From an uncultured Sulfitobacter sp. (GTDB lineage: Bacteria; Pseudomonadota; Alphaproteobacteria; Rhodobacterales; Rhodobacteraceae), in the NCBI RefSeq assembly GCF_947500075.1, contig NZ_CANMQS010000003.1:62001-126000 (forward strand): a DNA stretch of 64,000 bases. Direction: 5' to 3'. The notes beneath the pieces are model-generated. The model had not been told where the DNA came from, searched no databases, and was given only the letters and a program-made list of their open reading frames with translations. Positions 15,097-24,520 of this stretch are shown here, piece by piece (within the stretch, counting starts at the first letter, position 1; each line of letters opens with the position of its first letter). A program made the position numbers and the translations under genes.

Positions 15097-15873
15097 ATGA
15101 ACATCAGCCTGACAGCAGCCCTCAGCATGGCGGCGATTATTGGATCGGTTACCACGACATCAGCCACGACAGTCCATGTCACGACGCAGACCGGCACACC
15201 GTATGTGTCGCCCGTTGAGGTACGGGCTGATACCGGGTCGCGCGGTGTGGATCTGGCGGGCGCTCAAGTCACCGCGACCTACGCGGACACCACGCGCGAA
15301 GTCATGACCTGGGGGGCGCTTGACGCCTTCACCGCCGGAGAGGCGCGCGGCACGGATTTCGCGATTTACATGGACTTCGAAGGCTTCGACATCCGCGCCA
15401 CCAAGCAACTCACGCAGTTGCGCATCGATCTGAGCCTGTCTTTCTCGATCGTGGATGGGTCCGGACGGTCGGTCTTCGATGTGCTCACCGCTGACACGGG
15501 ACAGCCCGGCAACACGCCCAGCTCCGCTTTTGGGTTCCCGGTGCGGTTCGACAACAAGTCATTTGCACAGGTGAGCTTTTTCGGGGCGCTTCTGCCTTTT
15601 GGTGAAACCACCGTCGCGCCAGAGGGCAGCGTGACCGCCAGCTACTCCGGCAGCGTCAGCATTGGTGCTGCACCTGTACAGGGGGATCTGTTCTCAACCC
15701 TCGAGATTGATTTTACCGGGCTGTCAGATGGCTATTTCGTGGGTGATGCGAATTTCGAGACCGATATTGATACCCTGCGCGTGACCGCGCCTGTGCCTTT
15801 GCCCGCGGGTCTGCCCCTGTTGCTGCTGGGGTTGAGCGGTCTGGCCCTTGTGCGGGTGCGCAACAAACGCTGA
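15097..15873 (+). CDS. Secreted protein with VPLPA-CTERM sorting signal
   Basis: A 258-residue exported protein: Sec signal peptide (residues 1-23, MNISLTAALSMAAIIGSVTTTSA), a beta-rich body, and a C-terminal sorting tail of VPLPAGLPLLLLGLSGLALV plus the basic end RVRNKR. The VPLPA motif, hydrophobic helix and Arg cluster form the rhodobacterial variant of PEP-CTERM that is processed by an exosortase. No exosortase gene lies in this window, so the enzyme must be encoded elsewhere. A likely surface or matrix protein; the body domain is not recognised. Confidence 0.85.
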   Translation: MNISLTAALSMAAIIGSVTTTSATTVHVTTQTGTPYVSPVEVRADTGSRGVDLAGAQVTATYADTTREVMTWGALDAFTAGEARGTDFAIYMDFEGFDIRATKQLTQLRIDLSLSFSIVDGSGRSVFDVLTADTGQPGNTPSSAFGFPVRFDNKSFAQVSFFGALLPFGETTVAPEGSVTASYSGSVSIGAAPVQGDLFSTLEIDFTGLSDGYFVGDANFETDIDTLRVTAPVPLPAGLPLLLLGLSGLALVRVRNKR

Positions 15874-15882
15874 GGCAGCACC

Positions 15883-16518
15883 TTAGGTCGGCTGTCGCTC
15901 TGCCCCGGCAAAACCCGCCCGCAGGGACGCCACCGCACCATAGGCGATCAGCATGTAGGACAGCAGTTCCAGCCCTTCCTGAATGGCGGCTTTGACGCCG
16001 GGCTGGTAGTTTTCTTTCATGACACCTTCCCAGAGGTCGCCGGTGCCGAACAGCCGGGTGAAGATGATCAGCAAAGCGAACCCCAGATAGACAAACGTCG
16101 CCTCCCGCCCGGTCAGATATTGCAGCATGGGCGCCACAAAGGTGCCCTTGTTGCGCAAAGCGATGATGATACCCAGCGCCAGCATAGCCAAGGCCGGATA
16201 CAGCCAGAAACCGTGTGTGATGTAGTCGAACAGGAAATCGAGCTCCCGAATACTCAGGATGGCAAACAGGGTGCCGCCCAGGACCAGAAATGCCCGTTTG
16301 TCCGGGTGGGTCTGTGCGCCCCGGTAAAAGCAGACCATCGCTATGAACGCGCCAATGTTGTGCAGAAGCTCCGTGAGGGATTCTTCACTCATCTCCTGAC
16401 CCAGAACGTTGGTATCAAGATAGACCACAAAAGGCACCGCAGCGAGCAGCAGACACAGCAGCACAAACTCCAGCGCGGTCCAGAGCAGGCGATTGCCATT
16501 TGAGCGTGATGTGTCCAT
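15883..16518 (-). CDS. Hypothetical multi-pass membrane protein
   Basis: A 211-residue protein with about six transmembrane helices (LLWTALEFVLLCLLLAAVPFVVYL first, then segments near residues 50, 75, 100, 135 and 185). The short loop LDFLFDY lies between helices 3 and 4. It is convergent with the sorted protein upstream, with 9 bp between the genes. I do not recognise a family. Confidence 0.65.
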   Translation of the reverse strand: MDTSRSNGNRLLWTALEFVLLCLLLAAVPFVVYLDTNVLGQEMSEESLTELLHNIGAFIAMVCFYRGAQTHPDKRAFLVLGGTLFAILSIRELDFLFDYITHGFWLYPALAMLALGIIIALRNKGTFVAPMLQYLTGREATFVYLGFALLIIFTRLFGTGDLWEGVMKENYQPGVKAAIQEGLELLSYMLIAYGAVASLRAGFAGAERQPT

Positions 16519-16770
16519 CTGCGGTTCCTTTCCTGCGTCGCCTTTGGGACGTCATATGGCCCTCCCCCGGGCACGCCACAACGGGCCGGGCGGCGCATCG
16601 GCGGAATCCCAGACAGGTTATACCTCCCGTTGCAAAAAAGTCATAAGTTTTGCCCGTCACTGCGGGTGGCGCATTGCAAGGATTGGGTCCCTTCCCAAAG
16701 GATAAAACCCCACATATAGTGCCGTTCAACAACAACCTGACTATGAGCAGGGCAGGCAAAGGGGCTTGAG

Positions 16771-17580
16771 ATGGCGCATATTATCGTCGTGGGGAACGAA
16801 AAGGGCGGTGCGGGCAAGTCGACGGTGTCGATGCATGTCGCAACTGCCCTGTCGCGCATGGGCCACAAGGTCAGCGGTCTGGATCTGGACCTGCGCCAAC
16901 GCACATTCGGCCGCTACATCGAAAACCGCATTGCCTTTAACAAGGACGCCGGACTGGCGCTGCCCTGCCCCGGCATCAATGAACTGCCTGAGATTGACGT
17001 CTCCTCCCTGCGGCCGGGTGAGAACGTGTATGACCATCGGCTCAGCGCTGCGGTGGCAGCGATGGAAGCCAGCAACGACTTTATCCTGATCGACTGCCCT
17101 GGCTCGCATACGCGGCTCAGTCAAGTGGCGCATTCGCTTGCCGACACGCTGATCACACCCCTGAACGACAGCTTCATCGACTTTGATCTGCTGGCCCACA
17201 CAGACCCCACCGGGGAAGAGATCACCGGCCCGTCGGTGTATTCCGAAATGGTCTGGAATGCCCGCCAGTTGCGCGCCCGCGCCGAACTGCCACCGATTGA
17301 CTGGATCGTGGTGCGCAACCGTCTGGGTGCGCAGCGCATGGTCAACAAGGAGAAGATGGAGCGGGTGATCAACAACCTGTCCAAACGTATCGGTTTCCGC
17401 GTGGCGCCAGGCTTTAACGAGCGGGTGATCTTCCGGGAGCTGTTCCCACGCGGGCTGACCTTGCTGGATCTCAAGGACATTGGCGTCAAACAGCTGAACA
17501 TCTCGAACGTGGCGGCGCGTCAGGAGTTGCGCGATCTGATCAAAGCGCTGAAACTGCCCGGTGTGACGGTGGATTTCTAG
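16771..17580 (+). CDS. mipZ: Division-plane positioning ATPase MipZ
   Basis: A 269-residue ParA/MinD-type ATPase. In Caulobacter MipZ forms a gradient from ParB at the poles and inhibits FtsZ, which places the ring at midcell. VGNEKGGAGKST (residues 7-18) is the deviant Walker A and GLDLDLRQRTFGRYIENR is specific to MipZ. The Asp of FILIDCPGSHT activates water. It is encoded alone, convergent with a DMT transporter with a 4-nt overlap. The 252 bp upstream (16519-16770) hold no gene, only promoter sequence. Confidence 0.95.
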   Translation: MAHIIVVGNEKGGAGKSTVSMHVATALSRMGHKVSGLDLDLRQRTFGRYIENRIAFNKDAGLALPCPGINELPEIDVSSLRPGENVYDHRLSAAVAAMEASNDFILIDCPGSHTRLSQVAHSLADTLITPLNDSFIDFDLLAHTDPTGEEITGPSVYSEMVWNARQLRARAELPPIDWIVVRNRLGAQRMVNKEKMERVINNLSKRIGFRVAPGFNERVIFRELFPRGLTLLDLKDIGVKQLNISNVAARQELRDLIKALKLPGVTVDF

Positions 17581-18440
17581 CGGACCTTCTGCCGCAACAG
17601 CAGGACGGTGTTCGAGACGACCAGCGCCCCGATGACAATGGCACCACCGATCAGCGTGTAGACGCCGGGGTTTTCGCCGATCACCGCCCAGGCCAGAAGC
17701 GGCGCCAGAACGGATTCCAGCAAGACCAGCAGCCCGACCTCCGCCGACGTGATGTAACGCGGCCCGATGGAGATCAGCACGGAGCTGATCAGAATCACCG
17801 CCGCATGCCCCAGGACAAGCCCCGTTTCAGACACCGGCATCGACAAAGGCGCTGCAAAGGGTGCAATCAGGATCGCCGCACCAAGGTAGGCCATCGACAC
17901 ACCCGGCACCATGGAGACAGAACGCACCTTGCGCGCCGCCGTCAGAGCGGCAGCAAACAGGGCAGAGACCCCCAAGGCCAACAGATCGCCTGCCAACCGC
18001 GCGCCTTCGGTCTCTCCTGATCCGTAGGCAATCACCGCGAGACCCGGTGCGACGGCGGCCATCGTCAATAGCATTCGCAGCGTGAAGGGTTCAGCCAGAA
18101 ACACCCGGCTGAGAATCGCCGCAAAGACCGGCAGGGAGGCGATGATGAAAACCACGTTTGCAACGGATGTCAGGCTGACAGCCATGACGAACAAGACGCC
18201 ACTGGCGCCCACTCCGATCAGGTACACCACACCGTAGCTTCCCGTGCCCAACACCGCGCGGAACGGCGCCGTCCCTTGCGTCACCAACAGGAAAAGACCG
18301 GAGAGGCCGCCTGCCAGAAACAACCGCCAGAAGGCGATGGTCAGCGCCTCGGCATCGATCAGGCGCACAAAAAGGGAATCCGGGACCACAAACAAGACCC
18401 CCAGAAAGGTGATCAACAGGCCTTTTGCTTGATCAGACAT
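17577..18440 (-). CDS. EamA-type DMT superfamily transporter
   Basis: A 287-residue inner-membrane protein with ten predicted helices in two EamA repeats; GVLFVVPDSLFVRLIDAEALTIAFWRLF is the signature opening of this subgroup. The start at 18440 (MSDQAKGLL) was preferred over an upstream in-frame ATG at 18488. The downstream end overlaps mipZ. Substrate unknown, probably an exported metabolite. Confidence 0.85.
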   Translation of the reverse strand: MSDQAKGLLITFLGVLFVVPDSLFVRLIDAEALTIAFWRLFLAGGLSGLFLLVTQGTAPFRAVLGTGSYGVVYLIGVGASGVLFVMAVSLTSVANVVFIIASLPVFAAILSRVFLAEPFTLRMLLTMAAVAPGLAVIAYGSGETEGARLAGDLLALGVSALFAAALTAARKVRSVSMVPGVSMAYLGAAILIAPFAAPLSMPVSETGLVLGHAAVILISSVLISIGPRYITSAEVGLLVLLESVLAPLLAWAVIGENPGVYTLIGGAIVIGALVVSNTVLLLRQKVR

Positions 18441-18569
18441 GGCTTTACCTGCCCCCATTCCGGGTACAAGTAAAGCTGGCTCACCCATGGCAGACCCCTC
18501 GCGGTTATTTTTACCTTTCGAAAGGGGTGGCGTTTTTCGCTCATTTGTGCCGTTATTCGACCTTATCGT

Positions 18570-18586
18570 CTAGGTCATTCACCTAG
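18570..18586. promoter_or_regulatory. Candidate operator CTAGGT-N5-ACCTAG
   Basis: A perfect 6-bp inverted repeat with a 5-bp centre lies in the 294-bp gap before the orphan binding protein at 18735. The form suits a dimeric regulator, for instance a LuxR-type response regulator. No other gene is visible in the gap. Confidence 0.4.
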
Positions 18587-18734
18587 GCTGCACGGGCGCT
18601 CTTCATGGCAGCTTCTACCTGATCTGTTTTTGAAAGAAGGGCGCATGACGGAGAGTACACCAAAACCCCCGTGAGCGATACGAGGGACGCTGCACAGGGC
18701 CACAAGAGCCCGCGGCTCAACAGAGAGGAAGAAC

Positions 18735-20411
18735 ATGAACTATTTGACACGTACCGGTAAGCCACTGCCCCAAGCAGTGCTGAATTCCGCGGAAGCGGCC
18801 AAGAAGGACCCGGTCAACCGCCGTGAGTTCCTGGCCCTTGCCAGCGCCTTTGGTGCAACAACGGCAACCGCCTATGCCATGATCGGCATGGCGCCCCCCG
18901 CGCATGCGGATGGCCACGGCAACAAATCCGAAGGCGGCACTGTCCGCATGCAGATGGAAGTGCGCGCGCTGAAGGACCCACGGACCTACGACTGGTCCCA
19001 GATCGCGAACTTCTCACGCGGCTGGCTGGAGTATCTGGCGATCTATGAGAACGACGGGACGTTCTCTCCTGCGCTTCTGGAAAGCTGGGAGATCAACGAA
19101 GACGCGACAGAATACACATTGAACGTCCGCAAGGGCGTGAAGTGGAACAACGGCGACGACTTCACCGCCGATGACGTGGCGCGGAACATCGCGGGCTGGT
19201 GTGACAAGGACGTCGAAGCCAATTCCATGGCAGGTCGTTTCGGAACACTGATTGATGCGGACACCAACAAGGCCATTGAAGGCGCGATTGAGGTTGTAGA
19301 CAGCCATACCGTCAAGCTGAAGCTGCCAGCCTCCGACATCACGCTGATTGCGGGCATGGCGGATTATCCTGCGGCGATTGTGCACAGTTCGTTTGATCCG
19401 GCGACCATGATGGACAACCCCATCGGCACCGGCCCTTACCTGCCTGAATCGCTCGAAGTGGGCGTCAAGGGTGTGCTGGTCAAGAACCCTGACCACGCAT
19501 GGTGGGGCACAGATGTGTTCGGCGGCCCTTACATCGACCGTCTGGAATACATCGACTACGGCACCGACCCCTCTGCCTGGATTGCGGCGGCGGAAGCGGA
19601 CGAAGTGGATGCGTTCTATTCCATGGAAGGTGAATTCATCGACATCATGTCCACGCTGGACGGCTGGGTCGAGCATGAGATTGCCACAGCGGCAACCATC
19701 GTGATCCGTCCCAACCAGCTGGCCGAAGTGGATGGCATGCAGCCTTATGCGGACAAGCGTGTGCGTCAGGCCATCGGCATGGCCGTGGACAATGAGATCC
19801 TGCTTGAGCTGGGTTATGCCGGGCGCGGGATCGTGGCAGAAAACCACCACGTCGGTCCCATGCACCCTGAGTATGCTGAACTGCCCCCACGCAAGGTTGA
19901 TCCCGCAGCGGCCAAGGCGCTGATGGAAGAAGCCGGCATGGCAGATTTCGAGCATGAGCTGATGTCCATCGACGACGCATGGCGCAAGGACACCACAGAC
20001 GCGGTGGCCGCACAGCTGCGCGACGCAGGCATCAAGGTGAAACGGACAGTTCTGCCCGGCTCCACCTTCTGGAACGACTGGGCGAAGTATCCGTTCAGCT
20101 CCACCAACTGGAACCACCGCCCGCTGGGCGTGCAGATCTGGGCGCTGGCCTATCGCACCGGCGAAGCATGGAACGAGTTTGGATATTCCAGCGAAGCGTT
20201 CGACGCCATTCTGACCAAAGCCCTTGCCACAGCAGATGTTGAAAAGCGTCGTGCGCTGATGGCCGAAGGCCAGGCGTTGCTGCAGGAAGATGGTGTGACG
20301 ATCCAGCCGTACTGGCGGTCGCTCTACAACCACACCAAAGACGGACTGCTGGGCTCAGCGCACCATATCTCGTTCGAGTATCACCCTGCACGGATGGCTT
20401 GGTCCGCTTAA
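18735..20411 (+). CDS. ABC transporter substrate-binding protein, family 5 (DppA/OppA type), Tat-exported
   Basis: A 558-residue periplasmic binding protein. The N-terminus has a twin-arginine motif [12 protein letters not shown] (Arg29-Arg30) and an AHA cleavage site near residue 59. The mature part carries the family-5 pattern: [39 protein letters not shown], then [23 protein letters not shown]. No permease or ATPase gene is adjacent, so it is an orphan that must use a transporter encoded elsewhere. An intrinsic terminator follows. Confidence 0.92.
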   Translation: MNYLTRTGKPLPQAVLNSAEAAKKDPVNRREFLALASAFGATTATAYAMIGMAPPAHADGHGNKSEGGTVRMQMEVRALKDPRTYDWSQIANFSRGWLEYLAIYENDGTFSPALLESWEINEDATEYTLNVRKGVKWNNGDDFTADDVARNIAGWCDKDVEANSMAGRFGTLIDADTNKAIEGAIEVVDSHTVKLKLPASDITLIAGMADYPAAIVHSSFDPATMMDNPIGTGPYLPESLEVGVKGVLVKNPDHAWWGTDVFGGPYIDRLEYIDYGTDPSAWIAAAEADEVDAFYSMEGEFIDIMSTLDGWVEHEIATAATIVIRPNQLAEVDGMQPYADKRVRQAIGMAVDNEILLELGYAGRGIVAENHHVGPMHPEYAELPPRKVDPAAAKALMEEAGMADFEHELMSIDDAWRKDTTDAVAAQLRDAGIKVKRTVLPGSTFWNDWAKYPFSSTNWNHRPLGVQIWALAYRTGEAWNEFGYSSEAFDAILTKALATADVEKRRALMAEGQALLQEDGVTIQPYWRSLYNHTKDGLLGSAHHISFEYHPARMAWSA

Positions 20412-20439
20412 GCGACACTGTCTGTCAGTGGAAATCAAC

Positions 20440-20469
20440 AAAGGGCTGCGCATCTGCGTGGCCCTTTTT
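20440..20469 (+). terminator. Rho-independent terminator after the binding-protein gene
   Basis: AAAGGGC (20440-20446) pairs with GCCCTTT (20461-20467) around a 14-nt loop, ending in T5. It lies 28 bases after the stop and just before the convergent DUF309 gene. Confidence 0.8.
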
Positions 20470-20477
20470 GTTGGCGT

Positions 20478-20939
20478 TCAGCGGATTTTCAAGGCTGTCT
20501 CGGTCTGGGACACCCAAGCGCGGACCTGCGGCAGGGTCAGACCCAGGATCACCCGATCTGACGGGCATCGCGCCAATTGCGCCCGCACCATCGCGCAAAG
20601 CCGTGCCGCCGCCCGGGGGCGGTCCATGCGGTGTTTCATCCGGGCGTTGGCCAATTGGATCAAGGCCTGCACCATGTCGCGTTCTGCCGATCCTTCAGGC
20701 GTGCGGGTCCAGACGGCTTCCAGCACCTCGTGACATTCCCAGAAATACCCTGCTTGCAGATAGGCACGTCCTGCAATCCAGGCCTGAGTCTGGGGCAGAT
20801 CCTGCACATCAACAGTGGCCGTGACGCTGGCCTTGATCGGCGCGAACCACTCCTTGGCGGGCTCATCTTCTCCGATCCCTGGCAAATAGGCCATGGGCGG
20901 CACCGGCACGCCGGGGGGGAGTTCTCTCAGTTCACCCAT
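20478..20939 (-). CDS. DUF309 family protein
   Basis: A 153-residue helical protein. AGRAYLQAGYFWECHEVLEAVW (about 68-89) holds the family's conserved FWExHExLE motif, and GLTLPQVRAWVSQTETAL closes it. The start at 20939 (MGELRELPPG) clears the upstream ligase gene, whose stop is 34 bp away; longer starts would overlap it. Function unknown; it may be cotranscribed with the ligase. Confidence 0.8.
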   Translation of the reverse strand: MGELRELPPGVPVPPMAYLPGIGEDEPAKEWFAPIKASVTATVDVQDLPQTQAWIAGRAYLQAGYFWECHEVLEAVWTRTPEGSAERDMVQALIQLANARMKHRMDRPRAAARLCAMVRAQLARCPSDRVILGLTLPQVRAWVSQTETALKIR

Positions 20940-20973
20940 TTCAGGACGCCCTGTCTTGTCGGTTGTTTCATTG

Positions 20974-22512
20974 TCAGCTGGCTTCGCGCAGGCGGAAACG
21001 CTGCACTTTGCCAGTCGCTGTCTTAGGTAGCTCATCCACCACTTCGATCCAGCGGGGGTATTTCCACAGCCCGATCCGTTCTTTCACGTGGCTCTTCAAC
21101 GCTTCTTTGAACGCATCATCCGCGGTGCCGTTCTGGAGGATGATGTAGGCCTTTGGCTTTTCCAGCCCGTCCTCATCCCGCGCCGCAACCACTGCGGCCT
21201 CAAGCACCTGCGGATGGCTGACCAACGCGCCTTCGACCTCAAACGGGGACAGCCAGATGCCGGAGACCTTGAACATGTCATCCGTGCGCCCGCAATAGAT
21301 CAGCCGCCCATCCGCACGGCGTTCGTATTTGTCGCCCGTGCGGGTCCAGACGCCTTCGAAGGTGCTGCGGGTTTTGTCACGCTGGTTCCAATAGCCCTGC
21401 GCGGAGGAGGCGCCGTTGACCAGCAGTTCACCAATCTCTCCCGCGCCCACTTCGCGGTCGGTTTCATCAACCAGCCGCATGTCATAGCCCGGCACCGGAA
21501 TGCCAGACGTGCCATATTCAAAGTCATCTTCCCGGTTGGACAGGAAGATGTGCAACATCTCAGTCGAGCCCACACCGTCGAGGACCGTCACGTTCATATG
21601 TTCCGCCCAGCGGCTGCCGATATCGGCAGGCAGCGCCTCACCGGCAGAGATGGACAACCGCAGAAGCGCGTCCGGCGCGCCGGTGCGATCCATTTCCGCA
21701 ACCATCCCGGAATAGAGCGTCGGCACCCCGCAAAAGAGCGTGGGTTTGTATTGCTCAATCGTCTCCAGCATCACCTGCGGCGTGGGCCGTCCGGTATAAA
21801 GCAGCACGCTGGCCCCAACGGACAGCGGGAAGGTCAGCGCATTGCCAAGGCCATAGGCAAAGAAGAACTTGGCAGCGGACAGGACAAGATCGCTTTCGTG
21901 GATGTTGAGGATATGCGCCCCATAGGTATCCGCCGATGCTTTGAGCGCGGAATGCACATGCGTGACACCCTTTGGCCTGCCGGTGGAGCCGGAGGAGTAG
22001 AGCCAGAACGCCACCTCATCAGGGCTGACCGCGCGGGTGGGTTGAGGGGTGGCACCTGCGGTGAAATCATCAAACGACCGGGTGCCGTCGGGGGCTTCAC
22101 CGATCACGACAATCTCGCGCAGGTAGGGGTTGTCGGCCACGATGGGCGCGACCACGGGCCAGAGGTCGGCTGAGACGACCAGAATGGCTGCACGGCTGTC
22201 GCGCAGGATCGCGTCATAGATCGGCGTGGCCAGCAGCGTGTTCAGGGGGATCGGGACAACGCCCGCTTTCAAACCACCCCAGAAGAGCTGTGGAAACTCG
22301 ATCTGGTCCAGCACCAGCAGTGCCATCCGTTCTTCGGGACGAATACCCGCGCGGGCAAGCGCACCCGCCACAAGGTCACTGCCTTCAGCCATCTGGGCAT
22401 AGGTCAGGCTGCGGCCTGTCTGGACTTCAAGGTAGGCGCATTTGTCTCCGCGACCCTCCGACGGGTGGCGGTCCACAAAAAATGTGGCGGCATTGGCATG
22501 AACAGATAGCAT
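20974..22512 (-). CDS. Benzoate-CoA ligase family protein
   Basis: A 512-residue ANL adenylating enzyme. It would activate an aromatic acid to the acyl-CoA with ATP. The P-loop YSSGSTGRPKG is at residues 172-182, the A5 region GVGSTEMLHIFLSN and A8 hinge YCGRTDDMFKVSGIWLSPFEVE follow, and the catalytic Lys is in LPKTATGKVQRFR near the C-terminus. Its closest pattern is BadA/BclA (IEFPQLFWGGLKAGVVPIPLNTLL). It lies 99 bp downstream of a TRAP permease gene on the same strand, which suggests uptake and activation of an aromatic or related carboxylate. Confidence 0.85.
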   Translation of the reverse strand: MLSVHANAATFFVDRHPSEGRGDKCAYLEVQTGRSLTYAQMAEGSDLVAGALARAGIRPEERMALLVLDQIEFPQLFWGGLKAGVVPIPLNTLLATPIYDAILRDSRAAILVVSADLWPVVAPIVADNPYLREIVVIGEAPDGTRSFDDFTAGATPQPTRAVSPDEVAFWLYSSGSTGRPKGVTHVHSALKASADTYGAHILNIHESDLVLSAAKFFFAYGLGNALTFPLSVGASVLLYTGRPTPQVMLETIEQYKPTLFCGVPTLYSGMVAEMDRTGAPDALLRLSISAGEALPADIGSRWAEHMNVTVLDGVGSTEMLHIFLSNREDDFEYGTSGIPVPGYDMRLVDETDREVGAGEIGELLVNGASSAQGYWNQRDKTRSTFEGVWTRTGDKYERRADGRLIYCGRTDDMFKVSGIWLSPFEVEGALVSHPQVLEAAVVAARDEDGLEKPKAYIILQNGTADDAFKEALKSHVKERIGLWKYPRWIEVVDELPKTATGKVQRFRLREAS

Positions 22513-22611
22513 AGTTCCCCCTTCGACTCAGACCAGTTTGCCCCTTTAACAGGTAATTTCAACTATGGCGCGTAGCTTATCCCGGATCGGCGTTCAAGCG
22601 CTCACGCGGGG

Positions 22612-23928
22612 TCAGGGCAGTAAGAACAACGTAATGGCGGGGAACATCACAAGGATGACCACCCGCACGATATCGGAACCGACAAACCACAGAACCGCTC
22701 GGTAGGTTTGGGTCATCGGCGTTTCACGGTCCATGGAGTTGATGATGAACAGGTTCATCCCCACCGGCGGCGTGATCAACCCCACTTCGACGACAATAAG
22801 CACCAGAATGCCGAACCAGATCGCCACGTGTTCCGGGCTCATCCCGAAGTCCATCGCGGTGATCACCGGAAAGAAGATCGGCACGGTCAGCAGAATCATC
22901 GACAGGCTGTCCATCAGGCAGCCGAAGATAAGATAGAACAGCAGGATGATGCTGAGCACGAACCACGGGCTGAAGGCCTGCCCCACCACCCAGTCGGCCA
23001 TGAATTGCGGCACGCCCGAAAGCGCGAGAAAGCCGTTGTAAAAGCCCGCCCCCAGCACGATGAAGAAAATCATCGCCGTGGTGCGCGCGGTGCCCAGCAG
23101 GCTGTCACGCAGGCCCGCCCATGTGAGGCGTCCGGAAAAGAGCGCGGCAAGACCCGTTCCTGCGGCCCCAACGGCTGCCCCTTCGGTGGGCGTGAATACG
23201 CCTAGGTAGATACCGCCCACCACCAGCAGGAAGATCACCAGAACCGGAAGTGTGTAAAGCAGCGCCGTGAACCGTTCGACCATCGGGACCGGTGGGCGGG
23301 TGCCTGCGGACTCGGGGTTCAGGCGCACATAGATGGAAATAGTGATGATGTAGCCAAGTGCAGCCAGCAAGCCGGGAACAAAGGCGGCAAGGAACAGTTT
23401 GGCGATGTTCTGTTCGGTCAGGATGGCGTAGATCACCAGAATGACAGACGGCGGGATGAGGATGCCCAGCGTCCCCCCTGCCGCCAGTGTGGCGGTGGAG
23501 AACCCCCCCGAATAGCCGTAGCGTTTCAACTCCGGCAGGGCGACTTTCGACATGGTGGCTGCCGTGGCCAGTGACGATCCGCAGATCGCGCCAAACCCAG
23601 CGCAGGCACCTACCGCCGCCATTGCCACACCGCCGCGGCGGTGGCCAAGGAAGCCTTCGGCCGCGCGGAACAGCGATTGCGACATGCCTGACAGCGTTGC
23701 GAATTGACCCATCAGCAGGAACAGCGGGATGATCGACAGCGAGTAGCTGGAGAACGTTGTGTAGGTTTCCGACTTCAACTTGGCCAGCAGCGGCGTCGGG
23801 TTGCCGCCCATCGCCCAGTACCAGCCGCCAAAGCCGCACAGCAGCATTGCCAGACCAATCGGCGCGCGCAGGAAGATCAGCAGCAGCAGGACGGGGAAGG
23901 AGTAGAACCCAAGCTCAAGGTTGCTCAT
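22612..23928 (-). CDS. TRAP transporter large permease (DctM)
   Basis: A 438-residue inner-membrane permease with 11-12 helices that carries the ion-coupled transport step. Family segments include GFGAICGSSLATAATMSKVALPELKRYGYSGGFSTATLAAGGTLGILIPPSV and FGILVLIVVEVGLITPPVGMNLFIIN. The start at 23928 (MSNLELGFYS) leaves 2 bp from the DctQ stop. It is the third gene of the TRAP operon. Confidence 0.95.
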   Translation of the reverse strand: MSNLELGFYSFPVLLLLIFLRAPIGLAMLLCGFGGWYWAMGGNPTPLLAKLKSETYTTFSSYSLSIIPLFLLMGQFATLSGMSQSLFRAAEGFLGHRRGGVAMAAVGACAGFGAICGSSLATAATMSKVALPELKRYGYSGGFSTATLAAGGTLGILIPPSVILVIYAILTEQNIAKLFLAAFVPGLLAALGYIITISIYVRLNPESAGTRPPVPMVERFTALLYTLPVLVIFLLVVGGIYLGVFTPTEGAAVGAAGTGLAALFSGRLTWAGLRDSLLGTARTTAMIFFIVLGAGFYNGFLALSGVPQFMADWVVGQAFSPWFVLSIILLFYLIFGCLMDSLSMILLTVPIFFPVITAMDFGMSPEHVAIWFGILVLIVVEVGLITPPVGMNLFIINSMDRETPMTQTYRAVLWFVGSDIVRVVILVMFPAITLFLLP

Positions 23929-23930
23929 GC

Positions 23931-24443
23931 TCAGGCGCTCTCTTGCTCGGAGGGGAGGATGTTCTGGCCCAGCACCGCTTCCTTGATGCGCGCGAATGCG
24001 CAGTAGATGGCGATCGTGCAGGCCACAAGGCCCGAGGCGAAGCTGGCCGCATAACCCCACCAGACCGGGAACTGGAGAAAGAACGTGGTTTCCCCATTGC
24101 CGATATAACGCTGCATCCCTTCAAAGAGCCGCCAGATGATCAGCAGGATCACCAATGCCAGCACCACTTCCCAGAACGCCTTGATCCAGCGGGTGACGCG
24201 GTCCGGCAGAGCCATGGTAAAGACATCCACCGTTGCATGGGCGCCGTAGAACTGGGTGATCGGCAGGAAGGAAAAGATGGCAAAGGCAACGCCTGCCTCA
24301 AGCAGTTCGTAGGTGCCGGTGATTTCCCCCACACCAAACCAGCGGCCCGTGATGGAAATGCTCACAAGCGCGATCAGCGCGATCAGAACCAGACCACCCA
24401 CAAGTGCCGTGAGCCGCGCCAGCGCGTGGATAAAGCGGTGCAT
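23931..24443 (-). CDS. TRAP transporter small permease (DctQ)
   Basis: A 170-residue protein with four helices (first at residues 12-32, LTALVGGLVLIALIALVSISI). TGRWFGVGEITGTYELLEAGV and ITQFYGAHATVDVF are typical of DctQ subunits. It pairs with DctM to form the membrane complex. It is coded 77 bp downstream of the binding-protein gene. Confidence 0.92.
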   Translation of the reverse strand: MHRFIHALARLTALVGGLVLIALIALVSISITGRWFGVGEITGTYELLEAGVAFAIFSFLPITQFYGAHATVDVFTMALPDRVTRWIKAFWEVVLALVILLIIWRLFEGMQRYIGNGETTFFLQFPVWWGYAASFASGLVACTIAIYCAFARIKEAVLGQNILPSEQESA

Positions 24444-24520
24444 GATATGTCCTGTTGTCCCTGCCTGCCAGGTCAGGTGCGCACGTTCGCGCGCACCAGT
24501 CGTTCTTAACGCACGAAGGA

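Noticed and set aside
22708-23205. Plus-strand frame opposite dctM, rich in His, Asp and Arg
   Set aside because: It is the reverse complement of membrane-helix codons, a typical antisense artefact.
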